The notes beneath the pieces were generated by a model. It was not told the DNA's origin. It did no database searches and worked only from the letters and a program-made list of their open reading frames with translations. Made by a program: the position numbers and the translations under genes. From positions 558,001 to 622,000 of the forward strand of contig CAVYHJ010000003.1 in assembly GCA_963768165.1 (NCBI GenBank): a DNA stretch of 64,000 nucleotides, read 5' to 3'. Positions 18,287-26,400 of the stretch are shown piece after piece. The DNA comes from CAVYHJ01 sp963768165 [NCBI: uncultured bacterium]. Its GTDB lineage: Bacteria; UBP4; UBA4092. Each line of letters opens with the position of its first letter. The stretch's first letter is position 1.

Positions 18287-19456
18287 TTAATGGATTTTGT
18301 GGAATGCGAGGAGAGCAGATTGTTGAATGATTTTCAAAGGGACATTGTGTTGAGTGGCTAATTTTTTGCAATCTTCGTATTCAGGAGTTGCGGATAAAAT
18401 TTTGCCATTAAGGGAACCGGTTTTGATTCGGATTTCTCCATATTGGGTTTTGACGGGGATTAATTCACGTTTTAAAATCTGCCGTTGGGTTTGATAATTG
18501 CGGATTCCAAAAGTGCTGGTTTCAGAAAAGATAATTTCTGTTAGCTTGTCCAAATCAGAGGGTTTCGCAAGAACGGTTAAAACGACAGCGGGACGATTTT
18601 TTTTCATTTGGATTGGCGTATGGTAAACGTCAAGCGCGCCGGATGCTAATAACCGTTCCATCAAATAATCGTAAACCTGCGGATTGAGGTCATCAATATT
18701 GGTTTCGATGACTGTAACGGTGTCCGTTTCCTGTGTTTCAACGGATTCGCCAATCAGGATGCGGAGGACGTTGGCTTGTCCATCAAGGTCAGCATTACCC
18801 GCTCCGTATCCTGCGGAAGTGAGTCGAAGTGTGGGCATGGTACCAAAATGAGTTGCCAGTGTGGTAATCAGAGCAGCTCCTGTCGGGGTGACCAATTCTT
18901 TTTGGATTTCCGTACTATAAGTGGGGATACCTTTACAAAGTTCCACGGTGGCGGGAGCAGGGACTGGGATGACTCCATGTTCGGATTTCACAAAACCGGT
19001 CCCGACATTGAGCCGGGAGGCATAGATTTTTTCAATGCCCAAGAGGTGTAATCCAACGCAACTGCCGACAATGTCAATGATGGCATCAAGGGCGCCAACT
19101 TCGTGGAAATGAACTTTTTCGATAGGGATGCCGTGAACTTTGGCTTCGGCTTCTCCCAGGCGTTGGAACACGGAGATGCTATTTTTCTTAACTATTTCAT
19201 TAAGTATACTGTTTTCAATAATCTCGATAATTTTCGCCAAATGGCGAAATACTTGTTTTTCATGGATAATGACATCTACTTTGGTGGCGGAAATTCCTTT
19301 TTTTACCACGGGCATGGCTTTCAATTCATAACCGGACAAACCAAGTTTGGCAATTTCCGCTGATAAGGTTTCAATGGGTAACCCATTGGCGACAATCGCG
19401 CCAAGAGTCATGTCTCCACTGATACCTGAAAAGCAATCGAAATAAGCTATTTTCAT
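18287..19456 (-). CDS. larC: Nickel insertion protein LarC
   Basis: LarC is the CTP-dependent nickel cyclometallase that inserts Ni into the pincer nucleotide. Family motifs are clear: MKIAYFDCFSGISGDMTLGA, HFHEVGALDAIIDIVG, PVPAPATVELCKGIP, ELVTPTGAAL and VIETNIDDLNPQ. It is a single continuous frame (389 residues), whereas Lactobacillus splits it by a frameshift into larC1/C2. The ATG at 19456 is chosen because GTGAGG lies 5 nt upstream. A GTG four codons earlier is inside that site. larB precedes it by 47 nt, with a repeat between. Confidence 0.95.
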   Translation of the reverse strand: MKIAYFDCFSGISGDMTLGAIVANGLPIETLSAEIAKLGLSGYELKAMPVVKKGISATKVDVIIHEKQVFRHLAKIIEIIENSILNEIVKKNSISVFQRLGEAEAKVHGIPIEKVHFHEVGALDAIIDIVGSCVGLHLLGIEKIYASRLNVGTGFVKSEHGVIPVPAPATVELCKGIPTYSTEIQKELVTPTGAALITTLATHFGTMPTLRLTSAGYGAGNADLDGQANVLRILIGESVETQETDTVTVIETNIDDLNPQVYDYLMERLLASGALDVYHTPIQMKKNRPAVVLTVLAKPSDLDKLTEIIFSETSTFGIRNYQTQRQILKRELIPVKTQYGEIRIKTGSLNGKILSATPEYEDCKKLATQHNVPLKIIQQSALLAFHKIH

Positions 19457-19460
19457 TAAA

Positions 19461-19494
19461 ACCCTCACCCTTGCCTTCTCCCAGTGGGAGAAGG
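19461..19494. repeat. Dispersed palindrome between larB and larC
   Basis: CCTTCTCCCA and its near-complement GTGGGAGAAGG form a 9-10 bp stem, preceded by ACCCTCACCCTTG. This CCCTCACCC..CTCCC..GGGAG pattern is a very common bacterial REP-like element. It sits in the operon and overlaps the larC ribosome-site region. Confidence 0.55.
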
Positions 19495-19503
19495 TTTCAT
19501 TGT

Positions 19504-20241
19504 TTAAATCAAACTAGCGAAATAACCAGCACCAAAACCGTTATCAATGTTAACAACGGCGACACCGGAGGCGCAACTATTCAACATCGTAAGCAGGGCG
19601 GAAAGTCCGCCAAAACTGGCACCGTAACCAATACTGGTGGGGACGGCAATGACCGGACATTTGGCGAGTCCGCCAACCACACTGGGGAGAGCGCCGTCCA
19701 TGCCGGCGACAACGATGATTACTTTAGCAGAGAAGATGGCTTCCTTTTGGTCGAGTAGGCGATGGATTCCCGCCACACCTACATCAAAGATTCGTTTAAT
19801 TTTGCATCCAAGAAATTCGGCAGTGACAGCGGCTTCTTCCGCAACAGGAATATCCGATGTCCCTGCGCAAAGCACACTGACCACACCTTTCTTCTTTTTG
19901 ATGGGATAAAGTTGGATTGTGATAATGTGGGCAGGGTCGTGATATTTAGCTTTGGAGAATTTCTCTTTCATAGCTTTATAGAGTTCGGCAGACGCGCGGG
20001 TGGCAAGGACATTGTGACCGGCGGAAATAATCCGGTCGGCGATGTGAATCACCTGTTGGCTGGTTTTGCCTTGGCAGAAAATGACTTCCGGTGCGCCGGT
20101 ACGAAGTCCGCGGTGATGGTCAACTTTGGCAAACCCCAAATCTTCATAGGGCATGGAGCGCAATTTATTCATGGCTTCCGGAATCTCCACCCGGCCTTTT
20201 TTGACTTCCGCTAATAATTTTTTTAGATTGGATTCATTCAT
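19504..20241 (-). CDS. larB: Nickel-pincer cofactor carboxylase/hydrolase LarB
   Basis: LarB carboxylates and hydrolyses nicotinic acid adenine dinucleotide, the first step to the lactate-racemase cofactor. The 245-residue protein has the LarB N-terminus (DLGFAKVDHHRGLRTGAPEVIFCQGKT) and a PurE/AIR-carboxylase-like C-terminal half (LCAGTSDIPVAEEAA, VAGMDGALPSVVGGLAKCPVIAVPTSIGYG, NIDNGFGAG). The ATG at 20241 is used; a TTG two codons upstream is possible. Neither has a strong Shine-Dalgarno. The racemase gene larA is not in the window. Confidence 0.95.
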   Translation of the reverse strand: MNESNLKKLLAEVKKGRVEIPEAMNKLRSMPYEDLGFAKVDHHRGLRTGAPEVIFCQGKTSQQVIHIADRIISAGHNVLATRASAELYKAMKEKFSKAKYHDPAHIITIQLYPIKKKKGVVSVLCAGTSDIPVAEEAAVTAEFLGCKIKRIFDVGVAGIHRLLDQKEAIFSAKVIIVVAGMDGALPSVVGGLAKCPVIAVPTSIGYGASFGGLSALLTMLNSCASGVAVVNIDNGFGAGYFASLI

Positions 20242-20336
20242 AACCAATTAAGAATTGTCCGCTAAATTCAAAAGGTCGTCAAGCAAAAGTTTAATGTTTA
20301 GGCAGATTGAAGTTGTTCAAAATGACTGGAATTCTT

Positions 20337-20369
20337 AAAACTTTTAACAAATTAGACCTCTGAAAAGGT
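20337..20369 (+). repeat. Solo copy of the IS5-type 33-bp terminal repeat
   Basis: The sequence agrees with the right-hand IS end (1778-1810, reverse complement) at all but three of 33 positions. No second end or transposase is found within the next kilobase. It is either a deletion scar of a related IS or one end of a non-autonomous element. Confidence 0.75.
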
Positions 20370-20395
20370 GCGATTCCTGTTTTTAATTCCGCTCT

Positions 20396-20429
20396 TTGGA
20401 ATGAACGAGATCAGTCTCGTTCATTCCAA
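20396..20429. repeat. Perfect 15-bp hairpin
   Basis: TTGGAATGAACGAGA and TCTCGTTCATTCCAA are exact complements around a TCAG loop. There is no T-tract after it. It lies next to the solo IS end in the 316-nt gap between larB and the next gene, where I see no further gene. Confidence 0.6.
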
Positions 20430-20557
20430 CGCCTATAATACCTACCTGCCGTTTCATGGAAATCAGGAAAAACCTTTGACCAACGTCAAATTTTTCAGTT
20501 GACGCTAGGAGAACAATTTGCTATTCTTAGGGTTAATAAAGACAGGACTATTTTGAT

Positions 20558-20926
20558 ATGCGAAAAGAAGAATATAGTTTAGCGGCTGTCGGGTTTCTCC
20601 TCTTAAGTCTAGCCTTTCCTCCTTATTTTGTGGCCTTTTTAAGCGCGTCCGCCTTGGGTGGACTGGCGTATTTATTAAAATCTTTAAATGAAGAGGAGCG
20701 GGAAGAGTTAACAGAATTTGAGAGGGAATTTCGTCAAGGATATTTATTGGAGCAGGATCACCGGTATATGGAAGCGGAAAAGGTGTATATCAAGTTATGT
20801 GAGAAATATCCCAAGTTTGCCTATATTGCCCAGGAACGAATCAAGTTTATCGAAAAGGAAATCGAGGAACAAAAACGAGAGATAGAGAGTTTAAAGAATA
20901 AGGCGAATTATAAGATTGTGAAATAA
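20558..20926 (+). CDS. Small membrane protein with TPR-like/coiled-coil tail
   Basis: The 122-residue protein has two short hydrophobic segments (about 8-38: LAAVGFLLLSLAFPP and VAFLSASALGGLAYLL) and then a highly charged helical tail. The tail contains one TPR-like unit (LLEQDHRYMEAEKVYIKLCEKYP) and a coiled coil (IEKEIEEQKREIESLKNK). No family is recognised. It precedes the sigma54 activator in the same direction by 57 nt and may be a membrane anchor or sensor partner for it, which is inference. Confidence 0.75.
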   Translation: MRKEEYSLAAVGFLLLSLAFPPYFVAFLSASALGGLAYLLKSLNEEEREELTEFEREFRQGYLLEQDHRYMEAEKVYIKLCEKYPKFAYIAQERIKFIEKEIEEQKREIESLKNKANYKIVK

Positions 20927-20983
20927 TATGAAATTTAAAATTAATTGGATAACACAATTTTTAAGAAAAGGAGGTGAAAGTAT

Positions 20984-22978
20984 ATGTCTCCGCAATCTCG
21001 GGATGTTTTGGTGTGCAAAAAATGCGGAAAACCGGTTAATAATGAATCCCGGTTTTGTTCTCAATGCGGAACCAAATTGTTGTTCCAGAATCCAACCCTG
21101 AACGAAGGACGGAAATATTTCATGCTGGGCGATTATGCGACCGCCCTAAAACTATTTGAAGAAGCGGCGCATATTGAGCCCATGGACCCGGATATCCTGC
21201 GGGAATTGGGACATGCGTATCTCCATACACGGAAATGGGAAGACGCGGGGGTTATTTATCGCCGGGCTTTGGAAGTGGGAGCGGATTATGCGGAGATTCA
21301 TTTTAATCTGGGATTGATTTATCTTTTGCGTTCGGAATTACCGGAAGCCATTCAGCAATTAACCCTGGCCTTGAAAACCAAAAATGAATATAAATCAGGG
21401 AAATATTATTTAGGCCTTTTTTATCCACAGAAGAATTTTTATTTAGGGGATATTTATTTATACCGTGGAATCGCCCGCCGGACAGCCAATGAAACCAAGT
21501 TGGCAGTGGAAGATTTTAAAGCGGCCATTGATGCGAATCCGGATTTAGTGACTGCGCATCAGGCTCTTGCCGATACTTATTTACACATGAACCAATACAA
21601 GGAAGCGGCGGAGGAGTATCTACAGGTGATCCAGACCGCGCCGCCCACACTGGATACTTTGAGCGCTCGCAATAATTTGGGAATTATTTATTATAAAATC
21701 GGGGAAACGCAAAAGGCCATTGAGCAATTTAATGAGGTCTTGCGCCGGGAAACCGGGAACTCCAACGCGATTTATAATCTGGCATTGATTTATGCAAAAG
21801 AAGGCGTTACCGGGCATGTGCAGGACAATTACCGGGAATTTATCAGTTCCACTGAAGGAGCATCTTTTATTTTCGATATGGCGAAACCCGGAAAGAATGG
21901 GCTGTCGAGCGCCGCATTAAATATGGGAGGTCCCTTAGCGACAACTTTAGAATCGGGCTCCGCACCTCGGATTATCGGGTCCAGTTTACAAATGCGGTCT
22001 GTCTTACGGAAAGCTAGATTGGGCGCGGCGTCGGATTCCACGGTGTTAATTACCGGAGAAAACGGTACAGGGAAAGAATTACTGGCACGTATTATCCATC
22101 ATAACAGTTCCCGGAGTAATAATCCTTTTGTGGTGGTGAATTGCGCGGCATTACCGGAGAATTTATTGGAATCGGAATTATTTGGTCATGAACGCGGGGC
22201 GTTTACCGGTGCGGTAACCCGGCGATTAGGTCGATTTGAGGTGGCCAATAAAGGGACAATTTTCCTGGATGAAATCGGAGATATTCCATTATCCATTCAA
22301 GTGAAATTATTGCGCATCTTACAGCAGAGGGAATTCGAGCGGGTAGGGGGAAATGAAACCATCAAAGTAGATGTTCGGATTATTGCTGCCACTCACCGAA
22401 ATCTGCCAAAATTCATTGCGGAAAATCGGTTTCGGGAAGACTTGTTTTACAGATTGAATGTGATACCCATTCATATTCCTCCCCTGCGGGAACGGAAAGA
22501 AGATATTCCCTACTTGGTGGAATATTTCCTGAGGAAACATGACAAGCAGGGTAAAATTACGATTACACCACCAGCATTGAATTCATTGATGGAACGAAAT
22601 TGGCCGGGAAATATCCGGGAATTAGAGAATTTTATTGAACGGATTATCGTTATGGGATCGAGTAATCAAGTGACTCTGGAAGATTTATTGTTTATGGACG
22701 CCGGAGCGTTGGTAGAAGAAATGGACTCTGAAACAAGCGGTTACACCGAAAACCATACGAATTTAAAAAATGGGTTTACTAACCACACCCCAGCTCAATT
22801 CTCCAAATTGATTTCGATGGATGAATTAGAAAAGTTATATATTACTCATGTGTTGGAAGAAACCGAATGGAATATTTCCAGAAGCGCCACTATTTTGGAA
22901 TTGAATAGAAATACACTTTACGAAAAAATTAAAAAATACAATATTCAAAAGCTCCCTTCAGATAATATTGCCTCATAA
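20984..22978 (+). CDS. Sigma54-dependent activator with zinc ribbon and TPR sensor region
   Basis: This 664-residue activator has an unusual sensor half. A zinc ribbon (CKKCG..CSQCG, 11-28) is followed by about six TPR units (40-280). The AAA+ domain has Walker A GENGTGKE (358-365), the sigma54-contacting GAFTGA (405-410), Walker B TIFLDE (425-430) and arginine fingers in [11 protein letters not shown] Fis-type helix-turn-helix closes the protein ([22 protein letters not shown]). The normal response-regulator, GAF or PAS input domain is missing, so signalling is probably by protein binding to the TPRs. A strong AAGGAGGTG ribosome site lies 8 nt before ATG. Candidate binding sites and a -24/-12 promoter follow the gene. 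Confidence 0.94.
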   Translation: MSPQSRDVLVCKKCGKPVNNESRFCSQCGTKLLFQNPTLNEGRKYFMLGDYATALKLFEEAAHIEPMDPDILRELGHAYLHTRKWEDAGVIYRRALEVGADYAEIHFNLGLIYLLRSELPEAIQQLTLALKTKNEYKSGKYYLGLFYPQKNFYLGDIYLYRGIARRTANETKLAVEDFKAAIDANPDLVTAHQALADTYLHMNQYKEAAEEYLQVIQTAPPTLDTLSARNNLGIIYYKIGETQKAIEQFNEVLRRETGNSNAIYNLALIYAKEGVTGHVQDNYREFISSTEGASFIFDMAKPGKNGLSSAALNMGGPLATTLESGSAPRIIGSSLQMRSVLRKARLGAASDSTVLITGENGTGKELLARIIHHNSSRSNNPFVVVNCAALPENLLESELFGHERGAFTGAVTRRLGRFEVANKGTIFLDEIGDIPLSIQVKLLRILQQREFERVGGNETIKVDVRIIAATHRNLPKFIAENRFREDLFYRLNVIPIHIPPLRERKEDIPYLVEYFLRKHDKQGKITITPPALNSLMERNWPGNIRELENFIERIIVMGSSNQVTLEDLLFMDAGALVEEMDSETSGYTENHTNLKNGFTNHTPAQFSKLISMDELEKLYITHVLEETEWNISRSATILELNRNTLYEKIKKYNIQKLPSDNIAS

Positions 22979-22982
22979 TACC

Positions 22983-23014
22983 GTTCGATTATCGAACAGT
23001 TAAGTTCGATAATT
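22983..23014. promoter_or_regulatory. Candidate upstream activator sites
   Basis: GTTCGAT occurs three times in 32 nt. Two copies form an inverted pair (GTTCGAT-T-ATCGAAC) at 22983-22997, and a direct third copy starts at 23004. The block lies about 110-140 bp upstream of the -24/-12 promoter, a usual distance for sigma54 activator binding. It lacks the T-tract of a terminator. Confidence 0.5.
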
Positions 23015-23125
23015 AAGCACTTTTCAATAGTAAAAATAACAATCTAAATGCAATATTGTCAAATTTAAACATATAACTCATTATTAATCAATTGTTTACA
23101 AAATACATATAAAATTACTAAACAA

Positions 23126-23141
23126 TGGCATACTTTTAGCT
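23126..23141 (+). promoter_or_regulatory. Sigma54 (-24/-12) promoter
   Basis: TGGCATACTTTTAGCT matches the RpoN consensus TGGCAC-R-N4-TTGCW at all but two of the defined positions and keeps the invariant GG and GC with exactly 10 nt between. The predicted start is near 23152, 16 nt before the ATG of the 63-residue gene. Confidence 0.65.
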
Positions 23142-23167
23142 GTATACTTTATACTGAGGTAAAGGTA

Positions 23168-23359
23168 ATGCGACAAACATATCGTTGTTTAGTAAAAGGT
23201 GGCCACGTAGGAAGCGGTAAATATGTGGAACGTTACGTGTATGTCCGAGCTCGAGATGTTATCGAAGCGTTATCAATGGCGAAACGTGCGGGGGGGGTAA
23301 AGAAAGGGCATTTTCTCCGAAACGGAGCCAGCGTATTATCAATCCAAACGGTCAGTTAA
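23168..23359 (+). CDS. Small basic protein of unknown function (63 residues)
   Basis: The protein begins MRQTYRCLVKGGHVGSGKYVERYVYVRA and contains RDVIEALSMAKRAGGVKKGHF. It is basic, with no membrane segment, and resembles a small beta-alpha fold. AGGTAAAGGTA upstream can serve as the ribosome site. Its own sigma54-type promoter and a terminator downstream argue that it is a real, separately controlled gene. No family is recognised. It could be an effector of the neighbouring activator. Confidence 0.7.
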   Translation: MRQTYRCLVKGGHVGSGKYVERYVYVRARDVIEALSMAKRAGGVKKGHFLRNGASVLSIQTVS

Positions 23360-23382
23360 CAATTTAATCAGCTTATCAGGGT

Positions 23383-23437
23383 AAACCCGAGTCCCTCATT
23401 CTCTCCTGTTCCCTTCACTAGGGCTCGGGTTTCTTCA
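23383..23437. terminator. Hairpin terminator between the 63-aa gene and the C25 protease gene
   Basis: AAACCCGAG (23383-23391) pairs with CTCGGGTTT (23424-23432), with an inner CCCT/AGGG stem, followed by CTTC. It lies between two convergent genes and could serve both. Confidence 0.65.
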
Positions 23438-23449
23438 TTTAGGAATTAG

Positions 23450-26400
23450 TTAGCGGTGGTTAAAATTAATCGGTTTTTCTGCAATGTTATTTCCTTTTGT
23501 AATTTCCAACACTTCATTTTCCGCGTCTACTTTGACAATAATAGATCTCATATCCGGAGTCACCACAACTGGCAATTGAACTTTAGTGGAACGGCCTGCG
23601 GGGAGAATGGGGACATAGAGAGTCCCGATGAAGGATTCCTGTCCATTGGATTTACGATAATAGAATTTAGTATCAAAGGCATGACTTTGGTTTTCACCCC
23701 AAGGGTAGGCGGTAAAGGCGTCAGTCTCACCAAGGTTATGAATCACAGCGGATACCAGAATGGTTGACCCGGCATAAGGTTGTTGGGGATTCCAGGTAAT
23801 ATCTGCCGGACTAATTGCTAAATCGGCATTGGTATAAATTCGTAAGGGAATAACAACTTGTTGGTTTGAACGATCCGATTCCCGAATTTGGTTTTGCCGG
23901 TCCACAATTAGATAGATTTGATGTTGTCCTGCCGATTTCAGCGGTGGATCCCAGCGCAAACGAAGAGATTTGGATTCTCCCGGATTGAGTATTGCAATAG
24001 AATGAATTGGAACGGAAGCCATGTTTGAAATTTCTTGACCACCTTTTGCCGGATTGCCATCATATCCTGAGACGATGATTTTTCGGGCGGGTAATTGACC
24101 ATTATTGTGCACGGTAATATCGAAAAAGATGGTTTCCCCATCCGCTGGTTTTGCTGGGGTAACTTTAATATCTTTTCTTGTGATGGTAAGGATGGGTAAT
24201 TGCCGGATAGGAATTTCCTGTGTGACCAGTAACTGGTTGTCAATTTTAGCTTGTAATACCGCATTTTTTTCTTTTTGTGACTTGGATAAGTATGTCGAAG
24301 GCACAGTCCAGGAAATCTGGATATTATTTATCCCAAAAGGAATTATAAATGGAATCCAAAGGGTGGTAGAAAGAGATACTCCATTCATTTTATATTCATA
24401 AGGAATATTTTCAATGGTTACATTGCCATAGTTATGCACGGGAATTTTCACCGTGAAGCTATCCCCGGCGGCAATTTCCTGGGGGTTTATAGTAATTTCT
24501 GATTTTGCTACCCCAATAGTTCTGGTTTGTTTGTTCTTTTCCGGTTTGGAAAATAATTGATACGTAGGGTTATCTCGTTCATCTTTAATGACTAAAGCGA
24601 GGGTTGTCTCAAGACTGATTTGTCCATATTTAGCGGGAGAAATTCGTCCCGTAAATTGAATATCCGCATCATATAGACCTGGTGGAATAGTTGGTGGAAT
24701 GGGGAAAGAATTTTGCTGTTGAGATTCCAAGGATTTCTGATCTTTTTGTATAAATGAGAATTTCGTCTGCCCAAAGTTTTTTAATTCGAGTTTTACATTG
24801 TAGGATTGAATCGGTTGAGAGAGCAGGTTCTTTAATTGTAATGAAATCATATTACTCTTGGTGGTTTGTGATACAAATGTAAATTGAATATGGGACGTTT
24901 GGGTAGAAATCGTGATGGCTCCGGCAGCATCCATACGGGATTGTTCATTCCACGCATAAGTTCTCAAAATAAGTTTCTTTTCTGAAGCCGGTATACTCAA
25001 ATCTACCTCAAATTTACCATCGTGAAAAGGAATTTTTGATTTCTCAATAAGTGGTTTAGGCGAGTCTTCGCTATAGACACCCAAAGTCACAAATCCATCT
25101 TTTAAATTAGCCTCTGTTGACCCGCTCACTCGAAGAAGATTTTCTTGAGTGGGTAGAACTGATTGGGGAAACATTTCCAGATTTATGGAACCTTTGGGCA
25201 GCGCATTTTGTGCCATTGGGTCGCCCAAAATAAGGTACATTTGTGACAATTCATAATCCGATGTTGTAAATAAGTATAATAATTTGCCTTGATATACGGC
25301 ATCGCCGATAGTTCGGATATTCTCTTTGAAGAAGGCTTGCGCCATTCCCTGACCCAATTGTAGATGCTGTTCAGTGCCGCCCTTTCCGGTTGGAACTAAC
25401 ATGGCAATAGAACCGCGATCGGGATATTGCTCCATTACTTCCGCAGAGATACTTTGCCAGGGCGGATTGGGATAATCGAAATATCCGTTTAAACAACTCA
25501 TGGTATAAATAAATAAATTACGATTTCGATTATGTAAACGATACGTATCACTGGTACGAACACCGCTGCCCGCAACAAACAACCGGGTGTGAGACCATAC
25601 CCCGCCGCCTCCATGCCCAACATATAACATGAAAGGTGAACTGTAATTCATTTTTTCGATCAAAGCGGATGTGGCTTCAGGAGACTGTTTTCTGCGGCTG
25701 GCTTTTCCGAATTTTTGGTGATCCATGTAGGGGTAATCCTGGAGATGCAAAATATCCGGAGTCATCCAGAGAGGAAGATAATTATTGACGGCTTCGTGGG
25801 CATCATTTTCAAAACCATCATCCGCGGCAACGATGGACGTGGTTCGCCAAGTACCCAATTCTGATCCGGTTTCTTGAGCGATGGTCTTTTCCACTACCGC
25901 TTGTGCATCTTTTAACGTCTCCACCGAGATTCGGCCTAATACCATGTCAGGATAATTATTTTCCGGACAAACCTTTACATAAAAGTCTTCGATGGAACCG
26001 ATATCTTCATTAAGAATTTCTTGATCCGGGGAACGGTAGGAAGGAATAAAGATTTTGGTTCCGGTTTCCTGGAAATCCATATAATCCCAGTTGGCATCTC
26101 CTACTAAAACCACATAGTTGGGAGACGGGGATTTCCAAAAATAAAAACTGTATTGCAAAAATTTCTGAATGGCACGCGGATCGAAATTTCCACCATTAAA
26201 CTGATCATAAATATCGTATACGTTAACGATTCGTGTGGAGAATCCCTGGTTTTTACGATATTCCGATAATTTGTTTACAGCCGGTAAAAAATCCGGAGGA
26301 GTAATATAAATGACATCCGCTTGATTTTCTGTAGAACGCAAATTATCGTCAATCCTTTCCCTTTGCACAGGAACCGATTCTATGGAGGCCAAGTCACCAA

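Noticed and set aside
22983-23014. Palindromes after the sigma54 activator as a terminator
   Set aside because: No T-run follows, and a third direct half-site plus the distance to the -24/-12 promoter fit binding sites better.
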